Of a DNA stretch of 64,000 bases, positions 8,926-18,032 are shown one piece after another; positions within the stretch are counted from its first letter, which is position 1; each line of letters starts with the position of its first letter. Source of the stretch: Acidimicrobilacustris sp040882655 (GTDB lineage: Bacteria; Actinomycetota; Acidimicrobiia; Acidimicrobiales; Acidimicrobilacustridaceae); assembly GCA_040882655.1 (NCBI GenBank), contig JBBEAV010000004.1, forward strand, positions 105,788 to 169,787, written 5' to 3'. Below the pieces are notes generated by a model. The model did no database searches, was not told the origin of the DNA, and was given only the letters and a program-made list of their open reading frames with translations. The position numbers and the translations under genes were made by a program.

Positions 8926-9807
8926 ATGGCTCGTTTTGGATCAGTGATCACTGCGATGGTCACGCCTTTTACCGTTGACGGCGAACTTGATCATGAAGGC
9001 GCGGCCGAGTTGGCTCGCTGGCTGGTTGCGCAAGGCAACGAGGCTCTGGTTCTCAGTGGAACCACGGGTGAAGCGGCCTGCCTCACTGATACGGAACAAG
9101 TTGCCCTTTGGCGCACGGTCCGAGGTGCGGTCGATGTTCCTCTCATCGCTGGCTCTGGCACCAACGACACTCGCCATGCCGCCGAACTCACATCGGCGGC
9201 GGCGGACGCAGGAATGGACGCAGTTCTTATTGTCACGCCCTATTACAACCGCCCCTCGCAGGCGGGTATCGAAGCCCATTTCCACCATGTCTGCGCCGCT
9301 ACTGCGCTACCAGCGATTGTGTACGACATTCCTGTACGCACGGGTCGCAAAATCAGTTCCGAACTGATTCTGCGTATGGCAAATGAGATTCCGAATGTGG
9401 TCGGCCTTAAAGATGCGGCCGGCGATCCGGGCGCTACCGCTCGACTTATCGCCGAGGCCCCGACCGGATTCGAGGTGTATAGCGGCGACGACCCGCTCAC
9501 GCTTCCGCTACTGGCGGTTGGTGCAGTTGGCGTCATTGGTGTGGCGACTCATTGGGCTGCTCCTGTCATGGCAGAAATGATCAGTGCGTTTCATGCCGGC
9601 GATATCTCCAGGGCTCGCGAACTCAATGCCCGCATGATTGAAAGTTTTGACTTTGAAACTGGTGATCTCAACCCGAACCCGGTGCCGACCAAGGCCATGT
9701 TGAGGGCGATTGGCCAACCGGCTGGCCCCTGCCGCCCGCCAATGGGCTTTGGCCCCGAGGATCTCGAAGAACGTGCCCTCGCAGTGCACCATCGGTTGTA
9801 CGCGTGA
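8926..9807 (+). CDS. dapA: 4-hydroxy-tetrahydrodipicolinate synthase
   Basis: Condenses pyruvate with aspartate semialdehyde, the first committed step to diaminopimelate and lysine. The 293-residue protein shows SGTTGEAACL (residues 44-53), YYNRPSQAG, the catalytic Tyr133 in VYDIPVRTG and the Schiff-base Lys162 in GLKDAAGD. A GTG in frame at 8917 is possible, but ATG 8926 gives the standard MARFGSV start and the better promoter spacing. Its last four bases (GTGA) overlap the start of rnj, the usual actinobacterial dapA-rnj pair. Confidence 0.96.
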   Translation: MARFGSVITAMVTPFTVDGELDHEGAAELARWLVAQGNEALVLSGTTGEAACLTDTEQVALWRTVRGAVDVPLIAGSGTNDTRHAAELTSAAADAGMDAVLIVTPYYNRPSQAGIEAHFHHVCAATALPAIVYDIPVRTGRKISSELILRMANEIPNVVGLKDAAGDPGATARLIAEAPTGFEVYSGDDPLTLPLLAVGAVGVIGVATHWAAPVMAEMISAFHAGDISRARELNARMIESFDFETGDLNPNPVPTKAMLRAIGQPAGPCRPPMGFGPEDLEERALAVHHRLYA

Positions 9808-11552
9808 GCCGAGACGAACCGAAATCAAAGTCGAAATCAAAGTCAAAAAAACGCGACGCAGCGGCAAAAGCACCTGCTGTTCGCGAGTCGGAAGGCTCGC
9901 CCGTATCGGTCACGTTCCTAGGTGGTCTCGGCGAGATTGGCCGCAATTGCGCATGTATCGAAGTCGAAGGAAAGATCATGCTGCTCGATTGCGGACTCAT
10001 GTTCCCCGATCTCGACATGCTCGGCATCGATCTCGTTCTTCCTGACTTCACCTACCTAAGAGAAAATGCCGACCGCATCATTGGGTGCATCGCGACTCAT
10101 GGCCACGAAGACCACACCGGTGGCCTTTCGTTTCTCCTCCGTGAACTCGAATTTCCGATTTACGGTTCGGCGCTCACGCTGGGCCTTGCTCGCAATCGCA
10201 TCGAAGAAGCTGGCCTTCTTGATCGCACCGAATTCATCCCGATCGTCGATGGTGAGCGTCGCATGATCGGCCCCTTTGATGTCGAATTCATTCCCGTCAC
10301 TCACTCGGTACCTCACGGAATGGCTACTGCGTTTCATACTCCACAAGGTGTGATTTTGCATTCGGGTGATTTCAAACTTGACCTCACGCCGGTTGACGGA
10401 CGCCTCACCGATCTTGCCCGAATCGGTGCAATCGCATCGACCGAAGGCATTCGGCTTCTTCTTTCTGACAGCACCAATGCCGAAGAGCACGGACACGCAG
10501 CTTCGGAGACCACGGTTGGTGCTGTTTTGTATGACCTCTTTCATCGATATGAAGGTCGCCGGATCATTACGACTTGCTTTGCCAGCCACATTCATCGGGT
10601 GCAGCAGATTGCCGACGCGGCTATTTCCTTTGATCGAGTGATTGCCACGATGGGCATGTCAATGAAAAAAAACGTGCGCATGGCGCGCGAGATGGGTTTA
10701 CTTACCATTCCTGAGTCGCGACTTATGGACATTGCCGATGTCGGTGATCTTCCTCCCGAAAAGGTCTGCGTGATCTCCACCGGTTCGCAGGGCGAACCAA
10801 TGTCGGCTCTTTCGCTGATGGCCTCAAACGAAAATCGCTGGCTCACATTGAGCGATACCGATGTCGTCATTATGAGTTCTCATCCCATTCCCGGAAACGA
10901 AACTGATGTTTCGAAGGTGATCGACGGTTTGGTTCGAGCCGGTGCGGAAGTTGTGCATTCAGGTATTTCTGATGTTCATGCCTCGGGTCATGCCAAAGCT
11001 GAAGATCTCAAAATGTTTCTTTCGATTACGCAGCCTGAACATTTTGTTCCTGTTCACGGCGAGTATCGCCACCTTGTTGCTCACGCGAAACTTGCTCGAC
11101 AAATGGGCGTTGCCGCATCAAAAATTATCGTGTGCACCGACGGGGATCAGGTCACTCTTGACGACACCGGCTTGCGTCCAACCGCGCAGGTGCCATCTGG
11201 TTATCTCTATGTCGATGGCATCATTGGCGATGTCGGTAGCGGGGTTCTACGCGATCGGCGGGTTTTGGCCGAAGAGGGCGTGGTTGTCGTCATCGTGGGT
11301 GTCGATATTGAACATGGAACCACCATGATCGGGCCCGAGATCATCACTCGGGGCTGGGTGCATGCATCTGAAGCCGAGGATTTACTTGACCAATGTGCCG
11401 ATCGAGTTCGTGAGGCTATCGCCGATCTTTTTCGTAACGGTCGAACCGATATCGAGAGCGTGCAACGAGTGGTTCGCCGAACTGCCGGCCGATTTGTCAA
11501 TGAAAAGACCAAGCGACGGCCCATGATCGTTCCGGTCATTATGGAAGCCTGA
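9804..11552 (+). CDS. rnj: Ribonuclease J
   Basis: Metallo-beta-lactamase/beta-CASP ribonuclease of 582 residues acting in RNA maturation and decay, with both endo- and 5'-exonuclease activity known in the family. The metal motif HGHEDHTGG lies near residues 99-107, SHSVPHG and LHSGDFK follow, and the beta-CASP block is at FASHIHRVQQI. The N-terminus carries a Lys/Ser run (KSKSKSKSKKR) made by a repeated 12-base unit, a basic tail probably disordered. GTG 9804 overlaps the dapA stop, so translation is coupled. Confidence 0.95.
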   Translation: MSRDEPKSKSKSKSKKRDAAAKAPAVRESEGSPVSVTFLGGLGEIGRNCACIEVEGKIMLLDCGLMFPDLDMLGIDLVLPDFTYLRENADRIIGCIATHGHEDHTGGLSFLLRELEFPIYGSALTLGLARNRIEEAGLLDRTEFIPIVDGERRMIGPFDVEFIPVTHSVPHGMATAFHTPQGVILHSGDFKLDLTPVDGRLTDLARIGAIASTEGIRLLLSDSTNAEEHGHAASETTVGAVLYDLFHRYEGRRIITTCFASHIHRVQQIADAAISFDRVIATMGMSMKKNVRMAREMGLLTIPESRLMDIADVGDLPPEKVCVISTGSQGEPMSALSLMASNENRWLTLSDTDVVIMSSHPIPGNETDVSKVIDGLVRAGAEVVHSGISDVHASGHAKAEDLKMFLSITQPEHFVPVHGEYRHLVAHAKLARQMGVAASKIIVCTDGDQVTLDDTGLRPTAQVPSGYLYVDGIIGDVGSGVLRDRRVLAEEGVVVVIVGVDIEHGTTMIGPEIITRGWVHASEAEDLLDQCADRVREAIADLFRNGRTDIESVQRVVRRTAGRFVNEKTKRRPMIVPVIMEA

Positions 11553-11568
11553 TCGGGCTTTCGCCCGA
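11553..11568 (+). terminator. Stem-loop after rnj
   Basis: TCGGGC and GCCCGA pair around a TTTC loop directly after the rnj stop codon. There is no U-run, as is common in actinobacteria. Confidence 0.5.
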
Positions 11569-11583
11569 CTGTGGCTTGACGCC

Positions 11584-11589
11584 TACCCT
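11584..11589 (+). promoter_or_regulatory. -10-like hexamer, probable leaderless start of bioB
   Basis: TACCCT ends 7 bases before the ATG at 11597. Confidence 0.4.
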
Positions 11590-11596
11590 TGCACCC

Positions 11597-12664
11597 ATGC
11601 CTGAAGTCTCTGTCTCTCTGACCCCGAAGATCCCTGCCGAAGATCGTGAGCGGCTCAGCCTTGAAGCGGCCCGTGCCGCCATTCGTTCCGCCAGCGTGGC
11701 ATTGATCGATGAACGCCGTCAGTTGACCCTCGGGGAACTTGCAACGCTTGTCGACGTTCCTGACTCGGCCGTTCCAATGCTGGCGTCTCTTGCTCATGAG
11801 GTCCGCCTGGAGTGGTGTGGCGACACTGTTGAAGTCGAGGGAATTCTTTCGGCCAAAACCGGTGGCTGTCCCGAGGATTGCCACTTTTGCAGTCAGTCCG
11901 CCAAGTTCGAATCCCCTGTGCAGGCAATGCCGTTTCTTGAGACGGCTGATGTACTTGCTGCTGCTCGTGAAACTGCTGCGCTAGGGGCAACTGAGTTCTG
12001 CATCGTGCTTGCCATTCGTGGTCCAGATGAGCGCACCATGGATCGCATCTGCGAACTTGTTCCGTTAGTGCAGGAAGAAGTTGGTCTCAATGTTGCAGTG
12101 AGCGCTGGCATCGTCACCGAAGCGCAGGCAAAGCGGTTCGCCGAGGTTGGAGTGCATCGCTACAACCACAACCTTGAAACAGCAGAGTCATTCTTTGGCA
12201 ACGTTGTCACGACTCACACTTGGGCAGAGCGTTTCGACACCTGCCAACTCGTGCGTGACCAAGGGATGGAACTGTGTTGCGGTGTTTTGCTCGGCATGGG
12301 AGAAAGTGTCGATCAGCGCATTGAACTCATCGGCCAGTTGCGTGCTGTTGATCCGGCTGAGGTTCCTCTTAATTTCCTTAACCCCCGTCCGGGCACCCCG
12401 TTTGCGGGACTTCCGTTAACCGAACCGCTCGAGGCAATCCGTTGGATTTCATTGTTCCGGCTTGGCCTCCCCTCGGTGATTCTTCGCTACGCCGGGGGAC
12501 GCGAAGTAACACTGCGTGAACTTCAAGCACTTGGCCTCACCTCAGGCATCAACGCAATCATCGTGGGCAACTATCTCACGACCTTGGGCCGCTCTCCTGA
12601 AGAAGACTTACAGATGCTTGCCGATCTGCAGATGCCGATCGGCGCTCTTTCCAAGGCCATCTAA
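11597..12664 (+). CDS. bioB: Biotin synthase
   Basis: Radical SAM enzyme that inserts sulfur into dethiobiotin, the last step of biotin synthesis. The 355-residue protein carries the SAM cluster motif CPEDCHFC near residue 91, then SQSAKF, YNHNLET and GMGESVDQR, all typical of BioB. An upstream TTG at 11576 is in frame but ATG 11597 fits the promoter. No bioA, bioD or bioF is in the window. The gene is followed after 2 bases by the small cysteine protein bsaP, so the two are almost certainly one mRNA. Confidence 0.95.
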   Translation: MPEVSVSLTPKIPAEDRERLSLEAARAAIRSASVALIDERRQLTLGELATLVDVPDSAVPMLASLAHEVRLEWCGDTVEVEGILSAKTGGCPEDCHFCSQSAKFESPVQAMPFLETADVLAAARETAALGATEFCIVLAIRGPDERTMDRICELVPLVQEEVGLNVAVSAGIVTEAQAKRFAEVGVHRYNHNLETAESFFGNVVTTHTWAERFDTCQLVRDQGMELCCGVLLGMGESVDQRIELIGQLRAVDPAEVPLNFLNPRPGTPFAGLPLTEPLEAIRWISLFRLGLPSVILRYAGGREVTLRELQALGLTSGINAIIVGNYLTTLGRSPEEDLQMLADLQMPIGALSKAI

Positions 12665-12666
12665 AC

Positions 12667-12858
12667 GTGCACAACCTCGATGGGTACTGCCAGTGGTGCG
12701 GCACCGCGTCCGCGCAACACCCTGAGGTTGTTTGTCGGCGCGAGCTCGACCCCCCGCGTTTCTGTCCCTCATGTGGTCGGAGATTGCGCGTACAGGTGCA
12801 TACCGCTGGTTACGAGGCCAACTGTCGCGACCATGGGCCGCTACCGTTCCTCGATTAG
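12667..12858 (+). CDS. bsaP: Biotin synthase auxiliary protein
   Basis: Protein of 63 residues with three cysteine-containing blocks: YCQWCG, a single Cys in VVCRREL, RFCPSCGRRL, and a late ANCRDHG. This arrangement and the PPRFCPSCGRR block match the small protein encoded after bioB in mycobacteria and relatives (Rv1590 type), reported to be needed for sustained BioB activity, probably through an iron-sulfur centre. GTG 12667 starts 2 bases after the bioB stop, so coupling is expected. The recognition is from memory of the family, not a search. Confidence 0.82.
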   Translation: MHNLDGYCQWCGTASAQHPEVVCRRELDPPRFCPSCGRRLRVQVHTAGYEANCRDHGPLPFLD

Positions 12859-14102
12859 GCCTTAGGGCAGGACTGCACGACGGCACCTGCGGGTGCAATC
12901 GGATCAGGCATGGGCTTGCCGGCAAAACGATTACCGATCCAATTCACCATCGATTCATACGACGGCGTTATAACGCCAGAATGAGACTGGCCGGCAAACA
13001 CCCACCGTTGTTCGACCTGCCCGATCTTGCAAAGTTGGTCGAAGAGCAGCGCTGAGGACGCCAATGGGATCTGCTCGTCGTTGCCCCCATGGATAATAAG
13101 AAGAGGAACGGGAATCGGCTCAGTGAAGGTTCCGGGATCGTTATCTTTTAATAACTGATTCCATGCCGGGATAGTGGCGGGATCGGCCTTCTGCAGTTTT
13201 GTGAAATCGAGACCGGCTGCTGCTCTACCAAGGTCGCTGGAGCACAGCGTGTCCATGTTGTCCAGAAACGCAAGACCTTCGGGAGTGAGGACCTGCGTAA
13301 GGTCCGCCTTTTCATCGCCGTAGGCGGCATTCATAGCTGCAGCCACCATGGCGATGTAGTGCTTGTAGGGGCTGGTCTGCAGAGCGGCGTTGACGAGCAG
13401 AAGTTGTGACGGGGGAGCTCCAGCCACATCTGCGACGAGCTCGATCTCAGGGGCGTAGGTCGCAGCGATATGCCCAGCAAACATGGCGGCATGACCACCT
13501 TGTGAATGGCCCCAAATGGCATAGCGCTTGGATGCATTGGCATTCGGGAAATTCTGCGCCATGCGCACAATGTCGAGCGTGCCACGAGCTTGACTTTCAC
13601 CGACGATGTACGGGTGAAGGCCAGGGGTTCCCAAACCTTCATAATCAGTGGCCACTATGAGATAACCGGCATTAAGAAGTCCATTAGCCAAGGACACAAA
13701 TTCGTCAGGTTTGAGCGATGGCGCGCATGCATCGGCAAGACCAGTGGTGCCGTGCGCCCAGGTGATGATCGGCCAACCGCCGCTCGGAGCGGTGCCGTTC
13801 GGGATGATGATGAGACCAGTGACTGCGATGTCTTCACCATCAATGGTGGTTGAGTGGTACATCACCCGAGACATGGTGCCGTTGAGGCCAGGTGCGGCGA
13901 CCGGTTCAGACTTTAAGAGCGCTCCTGGCTCCCCTGAAGGAAGCGGATCGGGCACGCCATAGAAATCGGGAAGAGAAGCCGATGACTTGATGGTCGTGTT
14001 CGACTTGGCATCGTTAGAAGTTGACGAGTCCGAGGAGCAGCCGAATGCGGCGAGTCCGAGAACAAGTGCAAAGAAAACTGCGAGTGAACGTTTGATGGCC
14101 AT
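12855..14102 (-). CDS. Secreted lipase-like alpha/beta hydrolase (lipoprotein candidate)
   Basis: Protein of 415 residues resembling the secretory lipase (LIP) family. It begins with a charged start and hydrophobic stretch followed by Cys22 (LGLAAFGCSSD), a weak lipobox, then a Ser/Thr/Asn-rich linker. The alpha/beta hydrolase features are WAHGTTG (oxyanion region), GHSQGGH with the nucleophile near residue 200, HGGNDEQIP with the acidic residue, and a His in GQSHSGV. ATG 14102 is preceded by AAAGGA. The frame is open further upstream to 14435 but that part overlaps ftsK. Its stop overlaps the bsaP stop convergently. It probably acts outside the membrane on lipid esters. Confidence 0.82.
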   Translation of the reverse strand: MAIKRSLAVFFALVLGLAAFGCSSDSSTSNDAKSNTTIKSSASLPDFYGVPDPLPSGEPGALLKSEPVAAPGLNGTMSRVMYHSTTIDGEDIAVTGLIIIPNGTAPSGGWPIITWAHGTTGLADACAPSLKPDEFVSLANGLLNAGYLIVATDYEGLGTPGLHPYIVGESQARGTLDIVRMAQNFPNANASKRYAIWGHSQGGHAAMFAGHIAATYAPEIELVADVAGAPPSQLLLVNAALQTSPYKHYIAMVAAAMNAAYGDEKADLTQVLTPEGLAFLDNMDTLCSSDLGRAAAGLDFTKLQKADPATIPAWNQLLKDNDPGTFTEPIPVPLLIIHGGNDEQIPLASSALLFDQLCKIGQVEQRWVFAGQSHSGVITPSYESMVNWIGNRFAGKPMPDPIAPAGAVVQSCPKA

Positions 14103-14263
14103 GAGTGGTCCTTTCCCCTGAGTCAGGAACGCTACTGCCCTAGATCCCTTGGCTACGGCTTTCCCCACCTGGAAATGTGGCCAATCCACACCGGTAACAG
14201 ATTCATTGGGTAGTCTCGTAGGCGGCGAGCGGAGAAGGGGCCACGTCAGGAACGCGTACGCCT

Positions 14264-16741
14264 GTGGCCACAAAACAGAGTTCTCCCAAACGATCCACCG
14301 CCAAGCCCTCGGCAAAAGCTGGCTCTCGGTCTTCTTCGAAGCGAAAAGCGCCGGCCCAGCGCAAGAGCGCAGCGCCAAAGGGTCGGTCGTCGGCTGCGAC
14401 GCGCCGCGCTGCGCCTGGTCCGATTCGCGACGCATTCGCTGGTCATGGTCATGACGTATGGGGGGTCGCGCTCATTGCTCTTGGGCTGCTGACCGCTCTC
14501 GGCGTCTACGGCAACCTCGCTGGTCCGCTCGGCCGCGGACTTGCAGAGGTTGCCGGTGCTCTTGTTGGAGGTCTGCGCATTTTGATTCCGCCTGTTCTCA
14601 TTGCTGGCGGTGCATTGTTATTGCGCGGTCCACGAGAGGATCAGGGGACGACCCGGTTGTCGGCGGGCCGACTGGGAATTGGCGTGGCATTGGTGTTCAT
14701 CGCGATTGCCGGTTTATTGCAACTGAGCAATGGAAAACCCCAATTTGGAATGCCGCTGGAGAGCTTCATCGATGCTGGTGGTTATGTCGGCGCTTCGATT
14801 GGTATTCCGCTTGAAAAGGCGCTTGCGGTGTGGGGGGCCACGCTGCTCCTCGTTGCGCTCATTGTCGTCGGCCTTGTCATTGCAACCGGGGTCTCAGTCC
14901 GAACTGCCGCCCGTAAGACAGCCGATGGAGTGAAGCCAGTGCAGGGCGCCATGAAACGCGGGATGGGTTCACTGTTCGAACTCAATCGCGAAGAAGAGGA
15001 AGAGGGTGCGGCTAAGGATGAGGCGATTGGGCCGATCCTCTACGACGGCAGTTCGTCAATCGAAACAAATTGGGACGATGACGCAGAGCCGATGCTCACT
15101 GAACTTGTTGACCCGAATGGCGAACCAGCTGATGCCTTCGACGGTGAGGAACTTCTTTTTGTTGCTGGCTCTGACGATGATCCGGTTGTAGACGAACTTG
15201 ATATTCATGTTCCCACCGGTGCTGAACCTCCGGCGAAGTCTGTACAGCTGACGATGCCGCTTCCCAAAGAGCGCAAAGTCAATTGGAAACTGCCTGCGCT
15301 AAAGATGCTTGATCGTTCAGTTGCACAACAGGTTGATAAGAAAATGGTCGAGGATCGGGGTCGACTGCTCGAGGCTGCGCTTGCTGAACATGGGGTGCAA
15401 ACGAAACTTGTGGGCATGGTCGTCGGCCCCACCGTGACCCGCTATGAACTTGAACTCCTTCCCGGAGTAAAGGTTGCCAAGGTCACGAGTCTTCATAAAG
15501 ACATCGCGTATGCAATGGCATCACCTGATGTCCGTATCCTTGCTCCGATTCCGGGCAAGCAGGCCATTGGTGTTGAGGTCCCCAACGACAGTCGCCAACT
15601 CGTTGCTGTTGGTGACATCCTCGCTTCGCCAGAGGCGAAGGCGGCGAGGAATCCGCTTGAAGTAGCGATCGGTAGAGATATCAATGGGCGATCAGTCTTA
15701 GCGGATCTTTCCAAAATGCCACATATTTTGATCGCTGGTGCAACCGGGGCCGGTAAATCCTCGTGCATTAATTCCTTGTTGACCTCAATCCTTATGCGCT
15801 CAACGCCGGATCAGGTTCGACTCATTCTCATCGATCCCAAGCGCGTTGAACTTGGTCAGTACAACGGCCTTCCCCATCTTCTTACACAGGTGGTGACGAA
15901 TCCGAAGAAAGCCGCGAATGCGTTGTCGTGGACTGTGAAGGAAATGGAGCGTCGTTACGATCTGCTTTCCGAGGTCGGATTCCGCGATATCGATGGCTAC
16001 AACGCGGCGTACGACCGTGGTGAGGTTGTCGATGACCCGACAATGGGAATTGAATATCATCGTCTTCCGTACATCCTTCTAGTTGTCGACGAACTCAATG
16101 ACCTAATGATGGTTGCAGCGCGCGATGTCGAAGACTCCATTTGTCGTATTGCCCAGATGGCACGAGCTGTTGGTATCCATCTGGTCATTGCCACACAGCG
16201 GCCCTCGGTCAACGTCATTACTGGCGTGATTAAAGCCAATGTCCCGGCTCGTCTGGCGTTTGCAGTTTCGAGCCTCGCCGATTCGCGAGTCATCCTCGAT
16301 CAAGGCGGAGCCGAAAAACTTCTCGGAAGGGGCGACATGTTGTTGTTGGGGCCTTCGTCAAGCGTGGCCCAGCGCATTCAAGGTGCATGGGTGACCGAGG
16401 ACGAGGTTCGGGCTGTGGTTGCAGCTTGGCGTCAGCAATCTCCCGATGTCTCCTACGACGACACTGTTCAGGGTTCAGAAGACTCCGCAACCGGCAGCAG
16501 CGCCGGAGCGATGGCCGGGGGTGACGATAGCGATGATGATCTGCTGGTCCAGGCAATGGAACTCGTGGTTCGTTCTCAACTCGGATCAACATCGATGTTG
16601 CAGCGCAAACTGCGCGTTGGTTTTGCTCGCGCTGGTCGCCTAATGGATTTGCTTGAACAGCGCGGCGTGGTGGGCCCCTCTGAGGGATCGAAGGCACGTG
16701 CCGTGCTTATGACCCCTGAAGAACTCGACGCCTCAGGCTGA
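14264..16741 (+). CDS. ftsK: DNA translocase FtsK/SpoIIIE
   Basis: Septal motor of 825 residues that pumps chromosome ends through the closing division site. A basic, Ser/Lys/Ala-rich leader (1-50) is followed by about four membrane helices (60-215), an acidic linker (230-330), and the motor. Walker A is AGATGAGKSS near residue 490; the Walker B region reads LLVVDELNDLMM, with Leu-Asn where many family members have Phe-Ala. IATQRPSVNVITGVIKAN and the C-terminal winged-helix gamma domain (SQLGSTSMLQRKLRVGFARAGRLMD cut short here) are present. GTG 14264 is the start. rimO follows 16 bases later. Confidence 0.95.
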   Translation: MATKQSSPKRSTAKPSAKAGSRSSSKRKAPAQRKSAAPKGRSSAATRRAAPGPIRDAFAGHGHDVWGVALIALGLLTALGVYGNLAGPLGRGLAEVAGALVGGLRILIPPVLIAGGALLLRGPREDQGTTRLSAGRLGIGVALVFIAIAGLLQLSNGKPQFGMPLESFIDAGGYVGASIGIPLEKALAVWGATLLLVALIVVGLVIATGVSVRTAARKTADGVKPVQGAMKRGMGSLFELNREEEEEGAAKDEAIGPILYDGSSSIETNWDDDAEPMLTELVDPNGEPADAFDGEELLFVAGSDDDPVVDELDIHVPTGAEPPAKSVQLTMPLPKERKVNWKLPALKMLDRSVAQQVDKKMVEDRGRLLEAALAEHGVQTKLVGMVVGPTVTRYELELLPGVKVAKVTSLHKDIAYAMASPDVRILAPIPGKQAIGVEVPNDSRQLVAVGDILASPEAKAARNPLEVAIGRDINGRSVLADLSKMPHILIAGATGAGKSSCINSLLTSILMRSTPDQVRLILIDPKRVELGQYNGLPHLLTQVVTNPKKAANALSWTVKEMERRYDLLSEVGFRDIDGYNAAYDRGEVVDDPTMGIEYHRLPYILLVVDELNDLMMVAARDVEDSICRIAQMARAVGIHLVIATQRPSVNVITGVIKANVPARLAFAVSSLADSRVILDQGGAEKLLGRGDMLLLGPSSSVAQRIQGAWVTEDEVRAVVAAWRQQSPDVSYDDTVQGSEDSATGSSAGAMAGGDDSDDDLLVQAMELVVRSQLGSTSMLQRKLRVGFARAGRLMDLLEQRGVVGPSEGSKARAVLMTPEELDASG

Positions 16742-16745
16742 GGCC

Positions 16746-16751
16746 TACGAT
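16746..16751 (+). promoter_or_regulatory. -10-like hexamer, probable leaderless start of rimO
   Basis: TACGAT ends 6 bases before the ATG at 16758; no Shine-Dalgarno sequence is present. Confidence 0.42.
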
Positions 16752-16757
16752 AGTTCC

Positions 16758-18032
16758 ATGACCGAGAGTTTCTGGATCGAGACACTCGGCTGTCCTAAGA
16801 ACGAGGTTGATTCCGACAAATTGGTCGGAACGATGCTGGCCGATGGTTTGGTGCCGGCCGATAGCCCCGAATTGGCCGATGTCGTTGTCGTCAATACCTG
16901 TGCATTCGTTGAACAGGCCCGCCAAGAATCGATTGACACCATTCTCGGTTTGGATTCGGTTCGGGCCCCGGGCGCTCGTCTTGTTGTAACCGGCTGTATG
17001 GCCGAACGCTATGGAGACGAACTTTCCGATGCGTTGCCAGAGATCGATTCCGTGGCTGGCTTTGGTGTTCCGGTCACTCTTGGTTCGACACGCGGTGTCT
17101 CGAACGGCGAGCGGCCTTCGTTTGATCTTCTGAATCTTCCCCGTCCTAAATCACTTTCGCCGTGGGCCTATGTGAAAGTGGCTGAAGGCTGCGATCGGGC
17201 CTGCGGCTTCTGCGCTATCCCCAGTTTTCGAGGTAAGCAGCGATCGCGATCGATTGACGAGATTTTGGCAGAAGTTGATGCACTCGATGTGCGTGAAATC
17301 GTTCTGGTTGCCCAAGATCTGGCTGCGTTCGGTCGTGACCAAGGTGTTGGCGAGCGGTCCATTGTTTCGTTGATGAATGCCGTTGCAGATCGAGTTGAGC
17401 GCGTTCGGTTGCTCTATCTGTACCCCTCTGATCTTACCGATGCATTGATCGACGCGATCTGTGCAAGCGGTGTGCCGTATTTTGACCTTTCGCTTCAGCA
17501 TGTGTCTTCGCCACTGCTGCGGGCCATGAAGCGTTGGGGTGACGGCAAACGGTTTGCGAAGCGTATCGATGCAATTCGCGATCGTGAACCAACTGCTGCA
17601 TTCCGCTCAAACTTCATTGTCGGCTATCCCGGCGAGACCGAAGAGGACCATGACCAGCTTCTCGAGTTCGTCGATTCGGTGAGGCTTGACTGGTGTGGTT
17701 TCTTTCCCTTCTCGAGAGAGGAAGGTACCTACGCTGCGGGGCTCGATCAGCAGGTGCCGGAAGAACTCGTTGCTGCGAGGCTTTCCGAACTCACTTCCCT
17801 TCAAGATCAGATAACGGCATCGAAACGTGACGAAATCATCGGCACGGTGGTCGAAGTTCTCGTGGATAGTCCCGGAGTTGCCCGAACCTGGCGAGAAGCC
17901 CCCGAAATCGACGGCATCGTCGTGGTGCCAACCGATCTTGTACAAGGCACATTTGCCACCGTGAAGATTGTCAATGCGCTAGGGCCGGACCTCATTGCCG
18001 AAGGCGCATTGGTGGCGGAGGAGGACCAATGA
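16758..18032 (+). CDS. rimO: Ribosomal protein S12 methylthiotransferase
   Basis: Radical SAM methylthiotransferase that modifies an aspartate of ribosomal protein S12. The 424-residue protein has the N-terminal UPF0004 domain with cluster cysteines (TLGCPKNEVDSD, NTCAFVE, TGCMAERY), the radical SAM motif CDRACGFC near residue 144, GYPGETEED, and a C-terminal TRAM domain. GCPKNEVDSD distinguishes RimO from MiaB, which is also present in the window at 24.9 kb. The stop overlaps the pgsA start (ATGA). Confidence 0.95.
   Translation: MTESFWIETLGCPKNEVDSDKLVGTMLADGLVPADSPELADVVVVNTCAFVEQARQESIDTILGLDSVRAPGARLVVTGCMAERYGDELSDALPEIDSVAGFGVPVTLGSTRGVSNGERPSFDLLNLPRPKSLSPWAYVKVAEGCDRACGFCAIPSFRGKQRSRSIDEILAEVDALDVREIVLVAQDLAAFGRDQGVGERSIVSLMNAVADRVERVRLLYLYPSDLTDALIDAICASGVPYFDLSLQHVSSPLLRAMKRWGDGKRFAKRIDAIRDREPTAAFRSNFIVGYPGETEEDHDQLLEFVDSVRLDWCGFFPFSREEGTYAAGLDQQVPEELVAARLSELTSLQDQITASKRDEIIGTVVEVLVDSPGVARTWREAPEIDGIVVVPTDLVQGTFATVKIVNALGPDLIAEGALVAEEDQ

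Noticed and set aside
14103..14435. Upstream extension of the secreted lipase gene
   Set aside because: The added codons overlap ftsK and would bury the signal sequence; ATG 14102 has a good ribosome site.
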